Positions 48,373 to 55,245 of a stretch of DNA of 63,559 nt are shown here, in pieces (position 1 is the first letter of the stretch; each line of letters starts with the position of its first letter). The notes under the pieces are model-generated. The model saw only the letters and a list, made by a program, of their open reading frames with translations. It searched no databases and had not been told where the DNA came from. This DNA comes from a virus. A program made the translations under genes and the position numbers. The stretch covers positions 1-63,559 of the IMG/VR virus record IMGVR_UViG_3300044776_000025; one strand, 5' to 3'.

Positions 48373-49134
48373 ATGCCGATACCGAATTTTCGTGAGAGTT
48401 GGCCGACATTCAATTCAGGTTCGCCATATGTCATTACCAATGAGGAACCAGAGTTGCTATCGAATCTGCTCGGCAAGAGACGGTTCAACAAAGCGGCTGG
48501 TATTCTCTCTGGTGGCGAGGTTCTATTTGGGGTGATGCTACCACGATGCAAGGAAGTCATTGCTGTGGATCACAGCTATGGTTCCCTTGCTGCAGCATAC
48601 ATGAAGGCAATTCTGCTTGACATGCTGGGTGTCAAGGCATTGAAAGAGTTGTTCATTGAGGGCAGCTATGATCAATTGTTCCCACATTTGAAAGCTGCTG
48701 TTGTTCATATGCCTCATGAGTTGACGAAGTATGTCAACATTCTGGAGAAGCAATCCGGTGGTTACTATGGCAGCAGTTTGTTTGCTAATGACCTAATAGG
48801 CTTGAGGCGGGAATGGTTCTACATGAAGGACTCTACATTGGAGCGAGCAAGACGTAGACTTGACAAAGTGATTGTCATTCATGGGGATCTGATGGATCTT
48901 GGCAACTTTGGACAGTTTGAATTGTTGTACATCTCCAATGCAATGGAACATGCCAATAGGAACGCTAAGACACCGCAGCTATTGGAGATGGCAAAGTTGG
49001 TTACAGGGGACGGGCTACTCCTCACCACATCCAATGGTGGCCCTGTGAAGACAAATACACAAGAATGGGAACTTGTCAAGTCCATTAGAGGCTTCAGGAC
49101 TTCTTGGTCGCATAATCTTTACAAGAGGCTATAA
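48373..49134 (+). CDS. Rossmann/SAM-fold methyltransferase-like protein
   Basis: 253 residues. SGGEVLFGVMLPRCKEVIAVDHSYGSLAAAYMKAI looks like the glycine-bearing SAM-binding loop with an acidic residue at the end of strand 2 (VDHS); then VIVIHGDLMDL and a late FELLYISNAMEH and GDGLLLTTSNGG strand set. This matches class I-like SAM-dependent enzymes; similarity to aminocarboxypropyl transferase (BtaA-like) folds is possible but not firm. Followed at 49141 by a truncated second SAM-like gene. Confidence 0.6.
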   Translation: MPIPNFRESWPTFNSGSPYVITNEEPELLSNLLGKRRFNKAAGILSGGEVLFGVMLPRCKEVIAVDHSYGSLAAAYMKAILLDMLGVKALKELFIEGSYDQLFPHLKAAVVHMPHELTKYVNILEKQSGGYYGSSLFANDLIGLRREWFYMKDSTLERARRRLDKVIVIHGDLMDLGNFGQFELLYISNAMEHANRNAKTPQLLEMAKLVTGDGLLLTTSNGGPVKTNTQEWELVKSIRGFRTSWSHNLYKRL

Positions 49135-49140
49135 CCTTCA

Positions 49141-49488
49141 ATGCATCATAAGGTTAACATTCCCACCGCAATCTCAGATAGAGAGGCGAGATTCCTCCGC
49201 GAGGTTGCAAGAGACAAAAGTGTGATTGAGTTCGGGGCATTACTCGGATTCTCCACTGTCATATTAGCTGAGGTAGCAGGGGATCTCACCTCAATTGACC
49301 GTCACAACGGTTACACAGGTCCTACGCTGAATCAGTTAATTTCTAACTTGTACCGCTATGGTGCTAATGGGAAGGTGAGGGTCGTTACGCTGAAGTACGA
49401 TTTACAGGAAGTGCGGACAGCGGAAAAAGGTGAAAAATGGCAAATAAGAGTGAATCGGGTTTCAAAGCTGAGCAGAAGAAAAAGTTGA
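49141..49488 (+). CDS. Short SAM-methyltransferase-like N-terminal domain
   Basis: 115 residues. REARFLREVARDKSVIEFGALLGFSTVILAEVAG and LTSIDRHNGYT match the first half of class I O-methyltransferases (E-x-G-x-x-x-G-F-S loop and acidic strand 2 end), but the catalytic C-terminal half is missing; the end (VNRVSKLSRRKS) overlaps the next gene by 52 bases. Looks truncated, or a stand-alone half domain acting with the 48373 protein. Confidence 0.55.
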   Translation: MHHKVNIPTAISDREARFLREVARDKSVIEFGALLGFSTVILAEVAGDLTSIDRHNGYTGPTLNQLISNLYRYGANGKVRVVTLKYDLQEVRTAEKGEKWQIRVNRVSKLSRRKS

Positions 49489-50702
49489 ACACCGAGCGTA
49501 CCTCCCAGACTATCATAAAGCGTGTGGTGTTTGGAGATGCCCTTGTTTGCCTCTACCGGGCAATACAAAAGCTGGGACTTGAAACCACTGAAGTCTCAAT
49601 GATTATTCCAACGCCATTTGGAGTGATTGAAGCGCCTTTTGTCCACCACACTACAGATGAGGGTGTGATGATCCCATATGGGGCATATCAGATTGATGGA
49701 TTGGGTAAGGTAACTCCATCTGATAGCAAAACCATAGTGCCGGAGCTGACTTTATCTGTCACGTTCGAGCGTGGGGCAAATGAGAAGATTTGGGACAAGT
49801 TATTGGAGCATCTATATGATGAGTTAAAAACTCATGAATCCATGTTCCGTGGTAGGGCATTGAGGATTATGGCCCCAACGGACATGGTGGTGCCACAATA
49901 CATTGATCTCACCAATGAGATCCCATTGTTTCTCAATGAGGAAGTTGAGAAGGATGTCGAGACAAATATCTTCTTCCCAATTACCCATGCGGAGGAACTT
50001 AAGGAAATGGGATTGTCAGGATATAGAGGTATCCTATTACATGGCAATTATGGCACCGGCAAGTCTCTCATTGCTTATGAGACTGCAAGGCGTAGTATTG
50101 CCAAGGGTAGGACATTTATCCTTTGCAGTAGCAACATGCTAAGGGAGGCCATTGCTATAAGTAGGTTTATGGAACCCTCATCACTGTTTGTGGAGGACAT
50201 GGATTCTGTTAGCATGGGTTACTCGAATCTATCGGCATTGAGGAATACCCTTAGTGGCATTGAGTCTAAGAAAGGGTTTGATGTGGTCCTTATTCTTACC
50301 ACAAACCTGTTGAGTGAGGTTGAGAAGATGGATAGATCGCTACTACGACCGGACAGGATTGATGCCATCGTTGAGATTCCACCTCCCAATGTTAACACTG
50401 TAGCGAGGATCATTCAGTTCCATGGTAAGGGTTGGTTGGATAACAATGCCAGTTGGGACTCGATCTATGCTTCCACCGCACAATCGAGATGCACACCAGC
50501 AATCATAGTTGACGTATTGAAACGGTCCAAGATTGTCTCCCTTGGGAACAATAGGGTGATAACTCCTGAAATTATGTCTAAGCAGTTGGCTAAGATGACT
50601 CGACAGATTGAGTTGTCTGAGCCTAAGAAGCCATTGCCAATCAGCACAGCTACACAACTTGCAGAGTCCATAAAGCAGATTGCATACTATGGGAATGACT
50701 AA
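49437..50702 (+). CDS. AAA+ ATPase, Cdc48/FtsH-like clade
   Basis: 421 residues. An N-terminal beta domain (about 25-150), then the AAA+ core: Walker A HGNYGTGKS (203-210), Walker B SLFVEDMDS (250-256; an Asp-Met-Asp variant), sensor LILTTN (285-290), SRH-like RSLLRPDRIDA (300-310). The classic clade unfolds or remodels proteins or complexes. No protease domain is joined. Partner genes upstream are SAM-fold; downstream is a small conserved gene. Substrate unknown. Confidence 0.82.
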   Translation: MANKSESGFKAEQKKKLNTERTSQTIIKRVVFGDALVCLYRAIQKLGLETTEVSMIIPTPFGVIEAPFVHHTTDEGVMIPYGAYQIDGLGKVTPSDSKTIVPELTLSVTFERGANEKIWDKLLEHLYDELKTHESMFRGRALRIMAPTDMVVPQYIDLTNEIPLFLNEEVEKDVETNIFFPITHAEELKEMGLSGYRGILLHGNYGTGKSLIAYETARRSIAKGRTFILCSSNMLREAIAISRFMEPSSLFVEDMDSVSMGYSNLSALRNTLSGIESKKGFDVVLILTTNLLSEVEKMDRSLLRPDRIDAIVEIPPPNVNTVARIIQFHGKGWLDNNASWDSIYASTAQSRCTPAIIVDVLKRSKIVSLGNNRVITPEIMSKQLAKMTRQIELSEPKKPLPISTATQLAESIKQIAYYGND

Positions 50703-50711
50703 GGAGGACAT

Positions 50712-50903
50712 ATGAAAGCGTTGACTTTGAAGCGGGATGTGACACAAAAGGAATGTCCTTGGCTGGATGCTGATCTGCCAAAGGGGACTCAAGTATGGAT
50801 CTATGATGGTCCTACTTATGGGGTTGTGACTTCCAATGGAATTGCCGTGACTGCGAAGGTAGATGAAACACCATTCTTTGAGATTCCTCAGAACGCGGTT
50901 TAA
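50712..50903 (+). CDS. 63-residue conserved phage small protein
   Basis: MKALTLKRDVTQKECPWLDADLPKGTQVW then a strand pair (YGVVTSNGIAVTAK) and PFFEIPQNAV. I have the impression of a common phage family starting MKALTLxRDVTxxECPWL; no known function. Ribosome site AAGGAGG is strong. Confidence 0.65.
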   Translation: MKALTLKRDVTQKECPWLDADLPKGTQVWIYDGPTYGVVTSNGIAVTAKVDETPFFEIPQNAV

Positions 50904-50918
50904 AAAGGAGAGTTTGAA

Positions 50919-51071
50919 ATGTCTTGGTCTACTGCCTTTGCTATCGGTGCCTTGCTTGGACTTCCATTATCATACTATATCAATGGGTACGTCACTGGGT
51001 TCTCGTATGTGTGGGCTATAGGTTGGACATTTGTGGCCACATCCTTACTTTATAGGAGGTATCGTCAATGA
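50919..51071 (+). CDS. 50-residue membrane protein
   Basis: ATG after AAAGGAG. FAIGALLGLPLSYYI and FSYVWAIGWTFVATSLLY are two spans. ATGA overlap with the next gene. Unknown. Confidence 0.6.
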   Translation: MSWSTAFAIGALLGLPLSYYINGYVTGFSYVWAIGWTFVATSLLYRRYRQ

Positions 51072-51466
51072 TCAAGGTGGAACTTCCAACGAGAACATTG
51101 GGAATTTGCTTCATATACAAGGATATGATGGTCCCCATCATTGAAGGATTCAAACTCAGTGGACCCACGCATCGTGAGGAACGTGCAACGAAATGTGAGA
51201 TTGTTGAGGTTGATCCCAAGATCGCTAGGAAGTATACAGTCTTGAGTGATGGGCTTGCTCGCTGTTGCTATAAGGACAACTTCAAGAAGGATATTGGCAG
51301 GAAGATTGCCCTCTCCCGAGCTATTAAGAAGCTAGACTTCTCAAAGTTTGAGAGGACAATGATCTGGGAATCCTATCTCAATAGAGCAGTGGAAGGCACA
51401 GTTCTTGAGATAGAGAAGATCATGCGGGAGGAAGTTGAGTATATCCCTGAGACATTACAGGAGTGA
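51068..51466 (+). CDS. 132-residue unknown protein
   Basis: MIKVELPTRTLGICFIYKDM, a central part with CEIVEVDPKIARKY and a helical end (LNRAVEGTVLEIEKIMREE). Ends 3 bases before the next ATG, whose ribosome site it overlaps. Unknown. Confidence 0.6.
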   Translation: MIKVELPTRTLGICFIYKDMMVPIIEGFKLSGPTHREERATKCEIVEVDPKIARKYTVLSDGLARCCYKDNFKKDIGRKIALSRAIKKLDFSKFERTMIWESYLNRAVEGTVLEIEKIMREEVEYIPETLQE

Positions 51467-51468
51467 TT

Positions 51469-51681
51469 ATGGCAGGTAAACAAAAGGGAACAGTTCACAA
51501 AGTAGTAGAAAAACGGCCCTCTAGACAATGGATTGAACTATTTCTAGCCGTGGCTGACTTGGTTGACGGTGGATGGGCAGAAGACTTTGACCAGAATGTT
51601 GTTGATGCCTATCGTGTTATATTCAACAGTCCTGAAGGTAGAAAGATCTACGCTGAGGCTTGTGATGAAGTTTCAGCATAA
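51469..51681 (+). CDS. 70-residue helical protein
   Basis: ATG at 51469 (site GGAG) is preferred over the GTG at 51463. Lys-rich start MAGKQKGTVHKVVEKRPS, then a helical acidic body (LVDGGWAEDFDQNVVDAYR; YAEACDEVSA). Unknown. Confidence 0.55.
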   Translation: MAGKQKGTVHKVVEKRPSRQWIELFLAVADLVDGGWAEDFDQNVVDAYRVIFNSPEGRKIYAEACDEVSA

Positions 51682-51701
51682 TTCCTGAAATCATTGTTGG
51701 A

Positions 51702-51815
51702 ATGAATTACATCATTATACCTAACAGTGAAGGCGGGGATTACTTCTGTCTACTCACGATCAACTATTTGAGTATGATTGGGCTGAGGATTGATCCGGCT
51801 AACAATAAGAATTAG
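51702..51815 (+). CDS. 37-residue protein
   Basis: MNYIIIPNSEGGDYFCLLTI then NYLSMIGLRIDPANNKN. Short sheet-like product between two genes, separated from the next by an AATTAGGAGGAATC ribosome site. Unknown. Confidence 0.45.
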   Translation: MNYIIIPNSEGGDYFCLLTINYLSMIGLRIDPANNKN

Positions 51816-51823
51816 GAGGAATC

Positions 51824-52003
51824 ATGTTTCTACGCGCTGCTGCATCAACAATAACTGTTGGAATTATCATAGGATTAGTCAGGGGAGCAATATTCCTGTT
51901 GAATCAACCCTCTGACCTTGCTTTCATTGGTGGGCTTGCCCTACTGCCATTGATTGCTGGTAGTCTAATGTGGGCATTACAACGGATTTGGAGGATCGAA
52001 TGA
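51824..52003 (+). CDS. 59-residue membrane protein
   Basis: ATG after TTAGGAGGAA, a strong site. FLRAAASTITVGIIIGLVRG and AFIGGLALLPLIAGSLMWAL are two spans. Its end overlaps the start of the Band-7 gene (ATGA), so the two are coupled and may work together at the membrane. Confidence 0.6.
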   Translation: MFLRAAASTITVGIIIGLVRGAIFLLNQPSDLAFIGGLALLPLIAGSLMWALQRIWRIE

Positions 52004-52854
52004 AACGGACGTTCTATGCAGGAATTATCATCGCAGCACTTTTGACAGTCGGTTGCACTCGCGTTGGACCTGGCTATGTTGGTGTCAAAATCAATATGGC
52101 GGGTGACTCAAAGGGCGTTGACAGCGTGCCTGCAGTCACTGGATGGGCCTTTTACAACCCATTCTTGACATCAATCTACGAATATCCAACCTTTGTGCAA
52201 CAGGTCGTTTGGACGGAAAGTGCTGCTGAGGGTCGTCCCGCTAATGAGGAAATCACCTTCACTACTGCTGACCAGATGAAAGTTGCAGTTGACGTGAGTC
52301 TTGCATATCACATTAAGCCTGAAATGGTGCCAGCATTCTACGTGAAGTTTAGGAACGATGACCTGACAGCATTCACGTATGGATATTTGCATTCTCTTGC
52401 GAGGGACCATTTCAACAACACAGCAGGGAAGTATCATATCGAGCAGATTATGGGCGATAATGGTCCTTTCATTGCGGATGTAAAGGCTTCCCTGCAAAAG
52501 GATCTAACACCTCTTGGTGTTGAACTGGAGTCACAGTTTGGCATCATTGGAGCGCCTAGGCCGCCTGATGCTGTGATTGCTTCAATCAACGCAAAGGTAC
52601 AGGCTACACAGATTGCTCAGCAGAAACAAAATGAGTTAATTCAGGTGGATGCTGACATGGCAAAGGAGCGTAGTAAGACAGATACGTATGCTAGGAATAC
52701 GTTGACTCTTGCTGAGGCTCAGGCTACGGCGAATAGGAAGCTTGCTGATTCCATTACTCCCAATTTGCTTGATCTAAAGCGATTGGAGAAGTGGAATGGA
52801 GTTCTACCACAGGTTAGCGGTGGTTCGACACCATTCATTAACCTGACAAAGTAA
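52000..52854 (+). CDS. SPFH/Band-7 domain lipoprotein
   Basis: 284 residues, ATG at 52000 in an ATGA overlap. Signal with lipobox ending LLTVGC (C19), so probably lipid-anchored. RVGPGYVGVKINMAGDSKG, TWTESAAE..., FTTADQMKVAVDVSLAYHI, then a helix-rich tail with long heptads (AQQKQNELIQVDADMAKERS). The order is that of the SPFH/Band-7 (prohibitin-like) family. These form membrane scaffolds. Homologues occur in some large phages with unclear role; membrane stability or superinfection are possibilities only. Confidence 0.82.
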   Translation: MKRTFYAGIIIAALLTVGCTRVGPGYVGVKINMAGDSKGVDSVPAVTGWAFYNPFLTSIYEYPTFVQQVVWTESAAEGRPANEEITFTTADQMKVAVDVSLAYHIKPEMVPAFYVKFRNDDLTAFTYGYLHSLARDHFNNTAGKYHIEQIMGDNGPFIADVKASLQKDLTPLGVELESQFGIIGAPRPPDAVIASINAKVQATQIAQQKQNELIQVDADMAKERSKTDTYARNTLTLAEAQATANRKLADSITPNLLDLKRLEKWNGVLPQVSGGSTPFINLTK

Positions 52855-52861
52855 TCCAGTT

Positions 52862-52938
52862 TGGGGGTTAGCTCATACATCGTTTAGAGCAACCGATTTA
52901 TAATCGGAAGGTGGCGGCCTGGCGACCCGCACCCCCAA
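52862..52938 (+). tRNA. Atypical tRNA-like element, anticodon UAU (Ile-like)
   Basis: Cloverleaf geometry is exact: acceptor TGGGGGT (52862-52868) with ACCCCCA (52931-52937), D-stem GCTC/GAGC, anticodon stem CCGA/TCGG, 7-base loop TTTATAA with anticodon TAT (52899-52901), 5-base variable arm, T-stem GCGG/CCGC. The D loop lacks GG and the T loop is CTGGCGA, not TTCRA, so the normal elbow contact is missing, and CCA is not encoded. It may be a degenerate or divergent tRNA(Ile, AUA) or a tRNA mimic. Confidence 0.5.
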
Positions 52939-52956
52939 TTCAAATTCGGAGTCATC

Positions 52957-53040
52957 GTGACAATTCAAGCGTTTGTTTACTGCATCAGTGTATGCATACT
53001 GTTGTTGTTTGTGGTTTTTGTCTGTGATGGTGATAAGTGA
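52957..53040 (+). CDS. 27-residue membrane peptide
   Basis: GTG at 52957. MTIQAFVYCISVCILLLFVV then FVCDGDK; stop overlaps the start of the next gene. Little to say beyond a membrane span. Confidence 0.4.
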   Translation: MTIQAFVYCISVCILLLFVVFVCDGDK

Positions 53041-53648
53041 CACAACTACTTCATAGTGCATATCGTTCTTTGACACCTGTTACATTCCCAACATATCAGG
53101 GACGACAGAAACGGTATCATATATTTGATCTCTCCCATCCAGTAATGCCACAAGGATTTGAGGACTATCAAGAGTTAGTAACTTCGGTGTGTAACGAAGC
53201 GGGTGCAATCAATGGCGAAGCGTATCTAACTGTGGATGAAAAAATTGTCGAAGCCGGAATGAGCCAGCGTCGTCCACGGCCACATGTTGATGGATGTTTT
53301 CGACAAGACGGTGCTAGTATGTCTTGGGGAGGTGGCGGCGGAAGTTGGCTCCATTACTGCAACGATGTTGGGGCGTCACCAATTGGGCGTATGGCAGTTA
53401 TTGTTGCTGCATCTATTGCTGGTTGTCGTGCATGGAAGGGAAAGTTTGTAGGTCGCCCTGCGAAGGATGGTGATTTGTCACACATTGCTGATCAACTTGG
53501 TGACGGTGAGACGCTGCAAGCCAACATGGGTTATCTCTTATCACCTGATTGTGTCCATGAATCACTGACATTTGATCAGAGAACTATTCGGAGTTTCATT
53601 CGTATTGCTCTGCCGGTATCGTTCGCAGAAGCAAGTGAGTGGGACTAA
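53037..53648 (+). CDS. 2OG-Fe(II) oxygenase-like protein (tentative)
   Basis: 203 residues starting GTG. PHVDGCF (H83, D85) and SPDCVHES (H174) with R185 in RTIRSFIRI give an HxD...H...R spacing like double-stranded beta-helix Fe(II)/2-oxoglutarate oxygenases. Between are SMSWGGGGGSWLHYCND, then VIVAASIAGCRAWKGKFVG, an unusual insert. If right, it would hydroxylate a protein or nucleic acid. An alternative is a cupin-like metal protein. No close family is recalled. Confidence 0.5.
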   Translation: MTQLLHSAYRSLTPVTFPTYQGRQKRYHIFDLSHPVMPQGFEDYQELVTSVCNEAGAINGEAYLTVDEKIVEAGMSQRRPRPHVDGCFRQDGASMSWGGGGGSWLHYCNDVGASPIGRMAVIVAASIAGCRAWKGKFVGRPAKDGDLSHIADQLGDGETLQANMGYLLSPDCVHESLTFDQRTIRSFIRIALPVSFAEASEWD

Positions 53649-53866
53649 TGATTAAATGGTGCAAACGTCAACCTGGAACAAGGATTCCTATTGGGATCTA
53701 TAGGATGATGATAGGAGCCATTGACATTTTGGGTGGATTGACCTGTTTGTTGACCCTTGGACACTACTTGCCTTGCTGGTCCATTCAGTTCTGTCTGTGG
53801 AATTTTGGTAGTAACAGTGAGGATGATCTGTCAGACGACGATGAAGATATTTACTTCGACGATTAA
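53648..53866 (+). CDS. 72-residue membrane protein with acidic tail
   Basis: ATG overlaps the previous stop. MIKWCKRQPGTRIPIGIYRM, one span (GAIDILGGLTCLLTLGHYL), an amphipathic part and a DDLSDDDEDIYFDD tail. Overlaps the next gene by 26 bases. Unknown. Confidence 0.55.
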   Translation: MIKWCKRQPGTRIPIGIYRMMIGAIDILGGLTCLLTLGHYLPCWSIQFCLWNFGSNSEDDLSDDDEDIYFDD

Positions 53867-53987
53867 CTGGCGCAATATTTTGTGGTGGGCTGTGGGATTT
53901 TGGATCTGGTATACATTACCATATTGGACGCAGAGATGGAAAGAAACGCCTTGCAATGCTAGGATTATCTCCTCATGCGAACCGTAG
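53841..53987 (+). CDS. 48-residue membrane protein
   Basis: ATG at 53841 in the end of the previous gene. Trp-rich span (NILWWAVGFWIWYTLPYW) and a short basic/Cys end. Unknown. Confidence 0.45.
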   Translation: MKIFTSTINWRNILWWAVGFWIWYTLPYWTQRWKETPCNARIISSCEP

Positions 53988-54064
53988 CAAATATTCGGCT
54001 GCCAATTTGAGTAATTCAGGGTTATCCTTGAAATAACCAATACCTAAATTAAGGGGATTGTCAA

Positions 54065-54181
54065 ATGTTAAATATTCCATTGTCATTATTGATTGCTCAT
54101 TTCATTGGGGACTTCCTGATGCAGACTGAATGGTTGTCCGATGAACTTCGCGAGACTAGCGGATATCCGGGCGAAGATTGA
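54065..54181 (+). pseudogene. Truncated DUF3307 copy
   Basis: 38 codons: MLNIPLSLLIAHFIGDFLMQTEWLSDE then a divergent tail to TGA. The first 23 residues match the start of the full DUF3307 gene at 54610 (MISIPLSLLLTHFIGDFILQSDW). It ends where the full copy continues, so it is a truncated duplicate; a functional micro-protein is possible. Confidence 0.7.
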
Positions 54182-54190
54182 GGCACAGTT

Positions 54191-54613
54191 ATGAGTATGT
54201 CTTCAATGCCGAGTAGGCCGTCACACTGTTGGTGGAGCTTGAAGGAAGACCTGAAGAAAGCCTGGAGACGTAAAACTGTACACTTGAGATGTGACGAAGG
54301 CTGTAATTGTGGTGGGGAATACCACGCATTACGGGGATTCAGAAGTCTTCCGCGCAGTGTCTTCTATTACTATTTTAACTTGCTACAGAAACTGGATGAT
54401 GCTTTACGTAGAGAGCACGATCGAGTCTTACGGCAGCTCTCGCTGGACCAACAGCGTGGACAGCAGCAATACGAATCATTTCTCTGGGATAGACGATTCG
54501 CTTCTGCCGGGATTTGCTCTGACTGCGGTAAGAGTAAATTGCAGTACCCGTTCCACGGTATTCGGGAATGTATCGGTTGCGGAGTCATAACTTGGAAGGA
54601 GATGGGTAGATGA
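54191..54613 (+). CDS. 140-residue zinc-binding protein
   Basis: MSMSSMPSRPSHCWW, a basic stretch (KEDLKKAWRRKTVHLRCDEGCNCGGEYHALRG), a coiled region (LQKLDDALRREHDRVLRQLS) and a C-terminal ribbon ICSDCGKSKL...ECIGCG. Inserted between the truncated and full DUF3307 genes. Overlaps the next start (ATGA). Unknown. Confidence 0.6.
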   Translation: MSMSSMPSRPSHCWWSLKEDLKKAWRRKTVHLRCDEGCNCGGEYHALRGFRSLPRSVFYYYFNLLQKLDDALRREHDRVLRQLSLDQQRGQQQYESFLWDRRFASAGICSDCGKSKLQYPFHGIRECIGCGVITWKEMGR

Positions 54614-54990
54614 TAAGTATACCGCTTAGTCTACTTCTAACTCATTTCATCGGAGACTTCATCCTACAGTCTGACTGGATGGCCATAAATAAGTCGAAGC
54701 GTTGGGACGCTTTGTTTGGTCATGTCAGTATTTATAGCTTGTTTTTTATCCCTTGGGGCTACAAGTTTGTGCTGGTAACCTTCATTCTCCACTTTATTAC
54801 CGATGCAATAACTAGTAGGATCACGAGTAAGTTGTGGTTCTTCAAGCCTATGCAGATGCATGTCTCCTACAACGGTCCTCCCATTTGTTCCTACGAGGGT
54901 GGTAGCCGTCATTGGTTTTTTGTCATGATCGGCTTCGATCAACTTATTCACTATGTTACATTAGCCCTTACATTGAGGTTGTTGTCATGA
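54610..54990 (+). CDS. DUF3307 membrane protein
   Basis: 126 residues. MISIPLSLLLTHFIGDFILQSDWMAINKSKRWDALFGH..., YKFVLVTFILHFITDAITSR and HWFFVMIGFDQLIHYVTLAL: the DUF3307 pattern, an inner-membrane protein of unknown function common in bacteria and phages, with conserved H, D and Q in the spans. Preceded by a truncated duplicate at 54065. Confidence 0.82.
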   Translation: MISIPLSLLLTHFIGDFILQSDWMAINKSKRWDALFGHVSIYSLFFIPWGYKFVLVTFILHFITDAITSRITSKLWFFKPMQMHVSYNGPPICSYEGGSRHWFFVMIGFDQLIHYVTLALTLRLLS

Positions 54991-55241
54991 AGATTGTTGT
55001 GAATCGCTTAGAACAGTATAAGGCATTGGTATTCAGAAATCATAAACCAGGGGATTGGTTTATTGACAAATCTGGTAGCAAACTTATCCTAGTATTAAAG
55101 AGTGGCAACGTGATACAGTTTCGTACATTCGCAACTATCGATCCGCTTCGTACATTCGCAACTATCGATCCGCTGTTGATGACCATTGCCACCGTCGAAG
55201 GATCATTTGCCCCTTGTGAAGTCAAATTGGAGGTAACATAA
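54987..55241 (+). CDS. 84-residue protein with in-frame 9-residue duplication
   Basis: ATGA overlap with the DUF3307 gene. MKIVVNRLEQYKALVFRNHK, a strand (GSKLILVLKSGNVIQF) and then RTFATIDPL twice. The 27-base tandem repeat keeps the frame. C-terminal TIATVEGSFAPCEVKLEVT. Small beta protein; unknown. Confidence 0.6.
   Translation: MKIVVNRLEQYKALVFRNHKPGDWFIDKSGSKLILVLKSGNVIQFRTFATIDPLRTFATIDPLLMTIATVEGSFAPCEVKLEVT
55121..55174 (+). repeat. 27-bp tandem repeat (2 units) inside a gene
   Basis: 55121-55147 and 55148-55174 are identical and adjacent, starting TCGTACATTCGCAAC. No mismatch, so a recent duplication or assembly artefact. Confidence 0.85.
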
Positions 55242-55245
55242 TTGT

